The notes beneath the pieces are model-generated. The model saw nothing but the letters and a program-made list of their open reading frames with translations, was not told where the DNA came from and searched no databases. This document shows positions 36,092 through 43,631 of a DNA stretch of 64,000 bases, piece after piece. Source of the stretch: an uncultured Leptolyngbyaceae cyanobacterium (GTDB lineage Bacteria > Cyanobacteriota > Cyanobacteriia > Leptolyngbyales > Leptolyngbyaceae); contig CALIDI010000052.1 in assembly GCA_938023035.1 (NCBI GenBank), forward strand, positions 1 through 64,000, given 5' to 3'. Positions within the stretch are counted from its first letter, which is position 1. Each line of letters opens with the position of its first letter. The position numbers were made by a program, and so were the translations under genes.

Positions 36092-36210
36092 GTCAATGCG
36101 CTATTAAGTCAATGCGCTGTTATGAGGGTTTGGTGCTCAATTTTGTTTCGACGTTCTGTTTTTCATGGCCACGCGCACCAGCAAGCTAAGGACATAACCC
36201 GGTGCTCAAG

Positions 36211-36230
36211 CACCCATGTTGGGTGTTTTT
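36211..36230 (+). terminator. Rho-independent terminator after DUF1611 gene
   Basis: CACCC-ATGTT-GGGTG hairpin followed by a T run (TTTTT), on the plus strand 120 bases after the stop. It separates the moeA-DUF1611 group from the convergent two-component genes. Confidence 0.75.
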
Positions 36231-36321
36231 CTCCCCAAAGCAGCATAGCCCTCACTATGCAGGTTAGGACGCTCTAGCCTGCACAAAGCTGGGTCATGCT
36301 GTCTTTTTGCCCCTGTGTCCT

Positions 36322-36340
36322 TATCCCCTGTTTGGGGATA
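36322..36340 (-). terminator. Hairpin just downstream of histidine kinase stop
   Basis: TATCCCC-TGTTT-GGGGATA, a perfect 7-bp stem 10 bases beyond the kinase stop on the minus strand. It lacks a T run, so it may stabilise the 3' end or act as a factor-dependent terminator. Confidence 0.4.
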
Positions 36341-36349
36341 GGCCAGGGT

Positions 36350-37495
36350 TTAGTTGACTGAACTCAGCTTTCTAAAAGATTCACTACTAACAGAGGCTTG
36401 TGTAACCGGTAAACAGAAGCGAAAGATGCTCCCTTTTCCGACTTCGCTACTCACTTCAATCACTCCTCCTTGCAGTTCAATCAGCCGTTTTGAGATTGCC
36501 AACCCTACCCCTGTGCCCGCTGGGTGCAGCGTCCGTGATTTTGGCGATCGCCAAAATCGCTCAAATACATAGGGTAAGTCAGCAGATAAAATCCCTTGGC
36601 CATTATCTTCCACAACCACCCATACCCATTGGGCACTTTTCCAGGCGCGCAGAGTAACGCAATTGGCATTGGCATAGCGCAGGGCATTACCAATCAGGTT
36701 AATCAACACCTGCTCAATCCGCTCTGGGTCGGCCAGTACGAGGGGCAAGTCGGCGGCACAATCTACCTCAATCGTGGGCAGAGAATCCATCAACTGTTCA
36801 CCAAAGCGTTGTTGTAACTCCTCCAGCAGTTTTTTCAGGTCAAGGGGCTGCCGATGAATCGGTAAATAACCCGTCTCTGCCTGGGATAGTTCTTGCAAAT
36901 CGTTCACTAGCCGTTGTAAGCGTTTCGCCTCTTTGGCAAGGAGTTGATAGGTCTCTGGCGAGGGGGCGATCGCCCCGTCTGCCAAACCTTCTAAATACCC
37001 CTGTACCACCGTCAGCGGAGTGCGGAGTTCATGGGTCAGGTCGCCGATTAATTCATGGCGGCGTTGTTCTACTCTTTCTAAGTCAGCGGCCATGCGGTTA
37101 AAGCTCAAGGCCAGATGGTCTAATTCTGGAATGTCGCTGCCTGGAAGACGCTCGTCGAGATAGCCCGCTGCTAACCGTTGAACTCCGCGCTCAATTTGTT
37201 TGAGGGGCTGCACAATGCGCCGCGCCGCAAAGTAACTCACCCACCCCGATGCCGAAGCGCCCACCAATACTGACCAGAAAGCACCCCGGCCCCAGGCATA
37301 CTCAAACCCATCCAGCAATTCCTGACGGAGAAACTCTAAAGCAAAGCCGCGAATCTCCATTTGCTGTAAATGGGAAACGAAGTACTGAGAAGAAAAGAAA
37401 TGGCTGGCTGCGGTCAAGATGCCAACACCCACCAGCATTACGGTCATGTGGGAAAAGAAGAAGCGATCGCGTAATTTCAGCGGTGCCTTGCTCAT
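36350..37495 (-). CDS. Sensor histidine kinase (HAMP, HisKA, HATPase_c)
   Basis: 381 residues from the ATG at 37495, with GAGG 9 bases upstream inside the end of the regulator gene; ATGs at 37504 and 37528 overlap the regulator more. Two transmembrane helices (MTVMLVGVGILTAASHFF and FWSVLVGASASGWVSYFAA) enclose a short outer loop of about 35 residues, too small for a separate sensor domain. HAMP follows (RRIVQPLKQIERGVQRLAAG). Phospho-acceptor His155 is in GDLTHELRTPLTVVQG. The ATP-binding N, G1 and G2 boxes are LINLIGNALRYA, VEDNGQGI and GTGVGLAISK. It pairs with the regulator immediately upstream. The signal may be membrane state. Confidence 0.94.
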   Translation of the reverse strand: MSKAPLKLRDRFFFSHMTVMLVGVGILTAASHFFSSQYFVSHLQQMEIRGFALEFLRQELLDGFEYAWGRGAFWSVLVGASASGWVSYFAARRIVQPLKQIERGVQRLAAGYLDERLPGSDIPELDHLALSFNRMAADLERVEQRRHELIGDLTHELRTPLTVVQGYLEGLADGAIAPSPETYQLLAKEAKRLQRLVNDLQELSQAETGYLPIHRQPLDLKKLLEELQQRFGEQLMDSLPTIEVDCAADLPLVLADPERIEQVLINLIGNALRYANANCVTLRAWKSAQWVWVVVEDNGQGILSADLPYVFERFWRSPKSRTLHPAGTGVGLAISKRLIELQGGVIEVSSEVGKGSIFRFCLPVTQASVSSESFRKLSSVN

Positions 37496-37496
37496 C

Positions 37497-38198
37497 CTAG
37501 CCATCCTCAAACTTATAGCCAACACCAATCACGGTTTTGACAAAACTGGGATTGGCCGGGTCTGGTTCGATTTTCTTTCTCAGACGGGCTACGTGGGTAT
37601 CCACTACCCGCTCATCGCCAAAAAAGTTATTGCCCCAGAGCTTGTCAATCAATTGGCTGCGATTCCAGACTCGACCGGGAAAGCTCATAAAGGTAGCCAG
37701 CAGATCAAACTCCAGAGTAGTTAAATCCAGATTTTCGGGTGACTGGTTTTCGTCAAAGCGTTGGGCCAGCCGCTGTTCAGGGTCGAGTAAAAAGTGAGGT
37801 GTCCGGTAGCTAACGGTAGCCCCAACCTGGCGTAGATTGCGACGCAGCAGTGCCCGTACCCGGGCTACCATTTCCTTAGGGCTAAAGGGTTTGACCATAT
37901 AGTCATCAGCACCGGTGGAGAGACCAATGATGCGGTCAAGCTCCTCTCCCTTTGCTGTCAACATCAGGATAAAGGGGTCTTTTGTTCCTGGCTTTTGGCG
38001 AATGCGGGCACACACTTCCAGACCATCTAACTCTGGCAGCATCAGATCCAGAATGATCAAATCAGGGGGCTGCTCTTGCCACAGCTTCAGCGCTGTCATG
38101 CCATCTCGACAGGAACGACAGGCAAACCCTTCCCGCTCCAAATAAAGTTGGATCAGTTGAGCAATTTCGGCTTCATCTTCAACAATCAGGATTTCCAT
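37497..38198 (-). CDS. OmpR/PhoB-family response regulator
   Basis: 233 residues. The receiver domain has the acidic pair ED (7-8), phospho-acceptor Asp51 (LIILDLMLPELDG), Thr in MLTAKG and Lys in DYMVKPFSP. The C-terminal winged helix has TTLEFDLLATFMSFPGRVWN, the recognition helix VVDTHVARLRKKIE and the wing VKTVIGVGYKFE. It is expected to bind direct-repeat promoters as a dimer. The kinase gene follows within a base or two, so they form one operon. No specific cyanobacterial orthologue (such as RpaB or SphR) is assigned. Confidence 0.93.
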   Translation of the reverse strand: MEILIVEDEAEIAQLIQLYLEREGFACRSCRDGMTALKLWQEQPPDLIILDLMLPELDGLEVCARIRQKPGTKDPFILMLTAKGEELDRIIGLSTGADDYMVKPFSPKEMVARVRALLRRNLRQVGATVSYRTPHFLLDPEQRLAQRFDENQSPENLDLTTLEFDLLATFMSFPGRVWNRSQLIDKLWGNNFFGDERVVDTHVARLRKKIEPDPANPSFVKTVIGVGYKFEDG

Positions 38199-38366
38199 AC
38201 ACTTCCTGCCAGGGATGCCAACCGTATACTCCTGAACAGCATCCTAGCTCAATTGGCCACTAGGCGATCGCAGCGGCCAACTGTTTGCTTAACTTGTGGG
38301 AATGTTGTTCCCATTTTGCCATCTGCGAGTAGGATGGGGGCTACAGTAAAGCTGGTTTTGGTTGCG

Positions 38367-40304
38367 ATGGAAGTTGCACTCCCCCAAACATCTCTTCAAA
38401 CCCTGGCTCAGGCATTGCAGCAACGTTTACAGGCAACAGACCAAAGCACAAATGTAGGTGCTCCACCCCTCCGCATTCAGTGCGCCATGAAGCAAACAAC
38501 TCTCATGGTCTTGGCGGAGCATGCAGCAGCGGCTGAGGTACCGTCTGTTAGTGCCCTGTTTGATCACCTCAAACATGTTGTGCTGGCGATCGCGCCGGAC
38601 TATGTTAGCCCTGAGCGAGAACTAGACAAACCCTACTGCCAACAGGTCAGGCTCTACCTGCGGGCACGGGGGCAATCGGAACCAGCCGCTTTTTTGAGTT
38701 TTGCCTACCAGGTGCCAGAGGCATCGCCAGATTTATCAGTAGTGCGAGCCAATGAGTCTGAGGTGCAACCCAATGAGTCTGAGGTGCAACCCATTGAGTC
38801 TGAGCCAGCAGACGCTTTAGATCACGGCAGCGATCGCCACTGGCCCGATCATCCCGAAGGGCCTAGAACCTGTTCGCTCCGATCGACAGAGGGCACTGCG
38901 CCAACGACGGTTGATTCTGATCAGGAGGCAACGACCACAGCCCTTGCCCTCTTTAATCCTGACTTCGCAACAGTGCCTGAGCCGGAGGAACAACTATCCT
39001 TTGGGCAGAGACTTTTCAGCCAGCGCCCTCTATGGCTGGCGGCGGCTCTCGGTATCAGTGTCATTTCCTTTGGGGCTGGCATGCTGTTGGTGACTTTTCC
39101 CTGTGTCTTTGGTCGCTGTGAGCCGGTACAAATGGCGGAGATAATGAGCCGCAAGTCAGCGCGATCGCTGCAACAGGCTGATTCTAACCAGGAGTTGTTA
39201 CAGATTCGCCAAACCTTGGGACAAACCCAGCAATTGTTGGGCCAGGTACCTCCCTGGTCAGCTAAGCATGAGCAAGCCCAGCTACTACTGCGTACCAACC
39301 AACTGCAAACCCAGGAGGTCGAGCGCTTACTTGAGGCAGAACGGAGTGCCCGCCAAGCTCAGGAAAAAGGTCAAAGCCTACCTCAATCGGCCACGGGTTG
39401 GCAGGAGGTGCGATCGCTCTGGCAACGAGCCATTAGTCAATTAGAGGCAATTTCGGCTGAGCGGCCCAGCTATGACCTGGCTCAAAAGCGCCTGGTTCAT
39501 TATCGAGAAGGGTTGGCAGTGGCGAGCCAGCTCTTACACGAAGAACAAACCGCCCAGAGTCAGGTCAAAGCCGCCCAGAGTGCAGCCCAAAAGGCTGAGG
39601 CGCGCCAAGGCCTGGCCCAGACCTTAGAACACTGGCAACTGGTGCAGGCAACCTGGCAGATGGCGGTCAACCATCTGATGCAGATCCCCAGCACGACAAC
39701 CGCTCATGCCGAAGCCCAAACCCTGCTGAGCCAATACAATGCTAAATTAGCAGAGGTTCGCGATCGCGTTAGTCGTGACCAGGCGGCCCAAACAGCCTAC
39801 ACCCAGGCAAACCAACTGGCAAAGGCCGCTCAAACCTACGAACAACAAAACCAATGGTCGCGGGCCGTTACGACCTGGCGCCAAGCCCTCCAAAATGCCC
39901 GCCAGGTTCCTCAAAACACCCCCCAGTTTGAGGCGGCTCAAGCGTTGGTAGAACCTTACACCCAGGCCCTTGCTGCTGCTGAGAGCCAACTGCGCGTTGC
40001 CGTCAAACTGCAAACCGCTCAAGAGAACCTCAACCGAGTTTGTGAAGGCACACCCAAAACCTGTAGCTTTTTAGTCACCCAGGATGTGATTCGAGTGCAA
40101 TTCTCCCCCCTTTATGAGCAAGCCATGCGCACGGCCTTCGCCGCTGGGCAAGCGGGAAACTCCGGCGCAGTCGGCGGTGCCCTCAACCATATTGATGGGC
40201 TGCGTACAGCCCTTCAGGCGATCGCCAATCATTCTGGGATTCCGGTTGAAACCTATAGCGCCGATGGGAGCGAAATTCTCTGGGGGTTTAATCCTGGTGG
40301 GTAG
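38367..40304 (+). CDS. Large single-pass membrane protein with helical W-repeat region
   Basis: About 645 residues from the ATG at 38367; the open frame reaches back to 38076 but that part overlaps the divergent regulator gene, and 38334 is another option. The N-terminal domain (SLQTLAQALQQRL, LFDHLKHVVLAIAPDYV, QQVRLYLRARGQ) resembles those at 20359 and 43632. After an acidic linker with a 21-bp tandem repeat and one transmembrane helix (PLWLAAALGISVISFGAGML), the outer part is helical. It holds at least three copies of a unit W..V...W..A...L..I......A..LL..Y (for example GWQEVRSLWQRAISQLEAI and HWQLVQATWQMAVNHLMQI). The C-terminal GerM-like or ligand domain is not recognised. Function unknown. 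Confidence 0.78.
   Translation: MEVALPQTSLQTLAQALQQRLQATDQSTNVGAPPLRIQCAMKQTTLMVLAEHAAAAEVPSVSALFDHLKHVVLAIAPDYVSPERELDKPYCQQVRLYLRARGQSEPAAFLSFAYQVPEASPDLSVVRANESEVQPNESEVQPIESEPADALDHGSDRHWPDHPEGPRTCSLRSTEGTAPTTVDSDQEATTTALALFNPDFATVPEPEEQLSFGQRLFSQRPLWLAAALGISVISFGAGMLLVTFPCVFGRCEPVQMAEIMSRKSARSLQQADSNQELLQIRQTLGQTQQLLGQVPPWSAKHEQAQLLLRTNQLQTQEVERLLEAERSARQAQEKGQSLPQSATGWQEVRSLWQRAISQLEAISAERPSYDLAQKRLVHYREGLAVASQLLHEEQTAQSQVKAAQSAAQKAEARQGLAQTLEHWQLVQATWQMAVNHLMQIPSTTTAHAEAQTLLSQYNAKLAEVRDRVSRDQAAQTAYTQANQLAKAAQTYEQQNQWSRAVTTWRQALQNARQVPQNTPQFEAAQALVEPYTQALAAAESQLRVAVKLQTAQENLNRVCEGTPKTCSFLVTQDVIRVQFSPLYEQAMRTAFAAGQAGNSGAVGGALNHIDGLRTALQAIANHSGIPVETYSADGSEILWGFNPGG
38751..38804 (+). repeat. 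21-bp tandem repeat inside the 38 kb membrane-protein gene
   Basis: Unit AATGAGTCTGAGGTGCAACC+C is present twice (38751-38771, 38772-38792), then a partial third copy. It encodes NESEVQP-NESEVQP-IESEP in the linker before the membrane helix. Confidence 0.85.
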
Positions 40305-40370
40305 AGTGAGGGGCGTGCGCCAATCAGACCACAAGAGGGTTGAGTTTGACAATGCGTTTCTCCAGAAAGG

Positions 40371-40430
40371 AATGATTTTGTATCGCGATGCACAAAAAAC
40401 AATGATTTTGTATCGCGATGCACAAAAAAC
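40371..40430 (+). repeat. Perfect 2 x 30 bp tandem repeat upstream of ntcA
   Basis: Two identical 30-base units (40371-40400 and 40401-40430) stand head to tail 93 bases before the ntcA start. Each contains one NtcA-box-like palindrome. The exact identity implies a recent or maintained duplication. Confidence 0.95.
40379..40424 (+). promoter_or_regulatory. Two NtcA-box-like palindromes in the ntcA promoter
   Basis: Each repeat unit has TGTA-TCGCGATG-CACA (40379-40394 and 40409-40424), one mismatch from the NtcA consensus TGTA-N8-TACA, with the wider arms TTTGTA/CACAAA. A good -10 (TATGAT) starts at 40431, just 6 bases after the second box. The spacing does not fit the usual activator position about 22 bases before -10. 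The boxes could therefore repress or fine-tune. Autoregulation by NtcA is known in cyanobacteria; here it is an inference. Confidence 0.6.
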
Positions 40431-40522
40431 TATGATAGAGATCGGCTTAAGTGATCTGATATACCATTCCTCACAAGTTGCTCTGCAGAACAGCTTGGTT
40501 CGTTTATCACCCTCTAAAACTT

Positions 40523-41203
40523 ATGGCTGTGATTGCACCTGACAAATCGCTGGCATCGGTCTTCCGCCAAATGACTGGCGGCACCTTTCCTCCTATTGTG
40601 GAATCCTTTGAGCGTGGTAAAACGATCTTTTTCCCTGGGGATCCGGCGGAGCGGGTTTACTTTCTCCAGAAGGGAGCGGTGAAGCTATCACGGGTTTATG
40701 AAGCCGGGGAAGAAATTACAGTAGCCTTGCTGCGAGAAAACAGTGTGTTTGGGGTTCTTTCGCTACTAACGGGCAATAAGTCAGATCGGTTTTACCACGC
40801 TGTTGCATTTACTCCTGTCGAGCTGCTCTCAATTCCCATTGAACATATGGAGAAAGCCCTAAAAGATAACCCGGATCTCTCATTGCTGCTGTTACGGGGC
40901 CTGTCTTCTAGGATTTTGCAGACAGAAATGATGATTGAAACCCTGGCCCATCGGGATATGGGTTCGCGCTTAGTGAGCTTTCTACTGATTCTCTGTCGCG
41001 ACTTTGGCATGCCCACCCCCAATAACGACGGCATTACGATTGACTTGAAGCTTTCTCACCAGGCGATCGCGGAGGCGATCGGCTCCACTCGTGTTACCGT
41101 GACCCGACTGCTGGGCGATTTACGGCAAGATAAAATGATTTCAATTTACAAGAAAAAAATTACCGTACATAATCCCGTCACCCTGAGTCAGCAGTTTACT
41201 TAA
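40523..41203 (+). CDS. ntcA: Global nitrogen regulator NtcA
   Basis: 226 residues from the ATG at 40523 ([20 protein letters not shown]), the usual NtcA length and start; the frame extends back to 40478. CRP/FNR family. The N-terminal effector-binding beta barrel ([34 protein letters not shown]) binds 2-oxoglutarate. The long dimer helix follows. The C-terminal helix-turn-helix ([20 protein letters not shown]) recognises GTA-N8-TAC. NtcA activates ammonium-repressed nitrogen genes with PipX when 2-oxoglutarate is high. It has its own promoter region with a duplicated NtcA-like box. Confidence 0.97.
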   Translation: MAVIAPDKSLASVFRQMTGGTFPPIVESFERGKTIFFPGDPAERVYFLQKGAVKLSRVYEAGEEITVALLRENSVFGVLSLLTGNKSDRFYHAVAFTPVELLSIPIEHMEKALKDNPDLSLLLLRGLSSRILQTEMMIETLAHRDMGSRLVSFLLILCRDFGMPTPNNDGITIDLKLSHQAIAEAIGSTRVTVTRLLGDLRQDKMISIYKKKITVHNPVTLSQQFT

Positions 41204-41329
41204 GCAACAATTGGTAGACGCAATGGTTTTTGTCAGACGCATCGCACAGAGTCAAAAGGCTCTTATCTGGGTGTACAGTGCGATAGCTAGGACTGAATGG
41301 CAGAAATTTCTGGGCTAGAGCCTCAGCTA

Positions 41330-41447
41330 CCCTCATCCCCCTTGCTTGAATGCCCACGGCCATGTGCCTGTGCTCTCATCAACGGAGCAGTGGAAATGGC
41401 TCCAAGCCCTTCTCTACTTTGGGAGAGAGTTTGGGGTGAGGGGAGCC
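41330..41447 (+). repeat. Dispersed repeats, type A and type C, copy near serS
   Basis: Type A part: CCTCATCCCCCTTGCTTGAA and TGCCCACGGC (41331-41360). Type C part: CCCTTCTCTACTTTGGGAGA, GAGTTTGGGGTGAGGGGAGC (41407-41446), a hairpin-forming segment also found at 49628-49712, 60963-61040 and 62110-62190. Non-coding. Confidence 0.7.
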
Positions 41448-41516
41448 AGACTGATGGCTTAGTCTACTAGGCTTGAGTGTGGGACAATTTGAGTCGTGAA
41501 TTTCTGAGGACTCGTT

Positions 41517-42794
41517 GTGCTGGATCTAAAGTTGATTCGTGAAAACCCTGAACAGGTACAAACCAAACTCAATCAACGGGGTACAGGTTATGAGATTCAG
41601 CCCATTCTAGAGTTGGATGCAAAGCGGCGAGAGCTAGAGCAAGCGCGATCGCAGCTACAAACCCGCAGCAATGAGATCGGCAAACTCGTTGGGCAGAAAA
41701 TGAAAAGCGGTGCTGCCCCCGATAGTGCCGAGATCCAGGCACTGAGAGCCGAAGGCAACGACCTGAAGGCAAAATTGGCTGATTTAGAACCTCAAGAAAA
41801 AGAGTTAAAGGCCCAGATTGATACCCTGCTGCTCGCACTCCCTAATCTGCCGAGTGATCTGACCCCTGTTGGCAAAGATGAAACCGAGAATGTGATCATT
41901 CGCTCCTGGGGGGATGACTACAAGCCCCAACACGCCGTTTTGCCCCATTGGGAAATTGGTGAGAATCTAAATATTCTCAATACAGAACGGGGCACGAAAG
42001 TCGCCCAAAGTCGTTTCGTTTTATTGATTGGAGCCGGTGCCGCTCTAGAGCGGGCACTCATCCAGTTCATGCTGGCTGAGCACATCCAGGCCGGGTACCT
42101 AGAAGTATTGCCCCCCTTTCTCGTCAACACCGAGTCCCTCACGGCGACCGGCCAGTTACCGAAATTTGCTGAAGAAAGCTTTAAGTGCAGTGAGGATGAC
42201 CTCTGGCTAGCGCCCACAGCAGAAGTCCCTGTCACCAACCTCTATCGGGATGAAATCTTAGATGCGGCGACCCTACCGATCTACCACTGTGCCTATACTC
42301 CTTGCTTTCGGCGTGAAGCAGGCAGCTATGGGCGCGATACCCGTGGTTTGATCCGGCTGCACCAGTTCAACAAGGTAGAATTAGTCAAGTTAGTGTCGCC
42401 TGAAACCTCAGAACAAGAGCATCAAACCCTGGTAGAAAGGGCAGAGGCTCTTTTGCAGGGGTTAAAGCTACCCTACCGTGTCATTGAACTCTGCACAGGA
42501 GATTTGGGCTTTGGTGCTGCCCGGTGTTACGACCTAGAGGTATGGTTGCCTTCATCAGGCACCTATCGAGAAATTTCTAGTTGTTCCAACTTTCACGATT
42601 TCCAGGCACGGCGGGGTAACATCCGCTTTAAGACTGCCGGGCAGAAAGGCACGCAGTTTGTCCATACGCTAAATGGTTCTGGCTTAGCTGTCGGGCGAAC
42701 GATGGCCGCAATTCTAGAAAACTATCAACAGCCTGATGGCACAGTGCGGGTACCAGAAGTGTTACAGCCCTACTTAGGCAGAGCGATCTTGTAG
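41517..42794 (+). CDS. serS: Seryl-tRNA synthetase
   Basis: 425 residues with a GTG start giving [18 protein letters not shown], the standard N-terminus. Class II synthetase charging tRNA-Ser with serine in the cytosol. The N-terminal antiparallel coiled coil (residues about 30-105) grips the tRNA long variable arm. Class II motif 2 is seen in [20 protein letters not shown], and motif 3 in [20 protein letters not shown]. Full length. It converges with the yajQ-type gene 44 bases later. Confidence 0.97.
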   Translation: MLDLKLIRENPEQVQTKLNQRGTGYEIQPILELDAKRRELEQARSQLQTRSNEIGKLVGQKMKSGAAPDSAEIQALRAEGNDLKAKLADLEPQEKELKAQIDTLLLALPNLPSDLTPVGKDETENVIIRSWGDDYKPQHAVLPHWEIGENLNILNTERGTKVAQSRFVLLIGAGAALERALIQFMLAEHIQAGYLEVLPPFLVNTESLTATGQLPKFAEESFKCSEDDLWLAPTAEVPVTNLYRDEILDAATLPIYHCAYTPCFRREAGSYGRDTRGLIRLHQFNKVELVKLVSPETSEQEHQTLVERAEALLQGLKLPYRVIELCTGDLGFGAARCYDLEVWLPSSGTYREISSCSNFHDFQARRGNIRFKTAGQKGTQFVHTLNGSGLAVGRTMAAILENYQQPDGTVRVPEVLQPYLGRAIL

Positions 42795-42838
42795 CCAGAG
42801 ATCGGGGTCTCGACCTGACGATAGTGACCGTGCTCCAG

Positions 42839-43330
42839 TTACCGGTAGTTGGTGAATTGCAAGGCCACTGGCAGGTCTTCCTGTCGCAGACGCTGAATCA
42901 CCGCTTGCAACTCGTCTTTTGATTTGGCGCTGATGCGCACAGCATCCCCTTGGATTGAAGCTTGCACCTTCTTAAACTCATCCCGAATCAGCTTGGTAAT
43001 CTGTTTACCGACATCCTGGCTAATCCCTTTTCGCAGGGTGATTTCCTGTCGTACTCGATTGCCACTGGCCGACTCGACTTTGCCAAATTCAAAAATCTTC
43101 AGCGAGAGATTGCGTTTGGCCGCCTTAGACTGCAACAGGGTGTGGACAGCTTGCAGCGTAAACTCACTATCTGTCTGAATCGTGATCGTGGTTTCCCCTA
43201 GTTCTAGGGTGGTTTTTGTGTCTTTCAAATCGTAGCGGTTTTGAATTTCTCGATTGGTCTGGTCGATCGCGTTGACGAGTTCTTGGCGGTCAAAATCGCT
43301 CACTACATCGAAGGAAAAGGAAGCAGCCAT
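42839..43330 (-). CDS. YajQ/DUF520 family nucleotide-binding protein
   Basis: 163 residues, start [20 protein letters not shown]. The family signature includes [52 protein letters not shown] and [20 protein letters not shown]. Members bind nucleotides, and cyclic di-GMP in Xanthomonas, through two ferredoxin-like folds. The cellular role in cyanobacteria is not established. Complete and typical in length; single gene on the minus strand. Confidence 0.94.
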   Translation of the reverse strand: MAASFSFDVVSDFDRQELVNAIDQTNREIQNRYDLKDTKTTLELGETTITIQTDSEFTLQAVHTLLQSKAAKRNLSLKIFEFGKVESASGNRVRQEITLRKGISQDVGKQITKLIRDEFKKVQASIQGDAVRISAKSKDELQAVIQRLRQEDLPVALQFTNYR

Positions 43331-43631
43331 AGCTAATACATGGAAAATAGCAGTTACGACTAGGAGGGTTTTTCTCCCTTGAGGCAGGAGAACTATAGAA
43401 TCCTATCTGAGGGTTTGCTAAAAAACAACTTCAAGAAATTGCTAGGGGTAGCGCTTCGCCAACAGCCCTTAGAAGATTTATGTGCGCATTGGCTCAAATT
43501 GCAGTATCACTTTAGGGTGAGGGCACTCTAGTTCATCCGTTCATGGGGGCATGGGTCAGTTAAGAGGGAATGACTTGCTGACTTGTCAAGCCGGATGTTC
43601 AGGGTTGCTAGTGTTGGTGGAGGGTAAGGTG

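Noticed and set aside
38076-38366. Extension of the 38 kb membrane protein to 38076
   Set aside because: It would overlap the divergent response-regulator gene by 120 bases and the translation is not protein-like.
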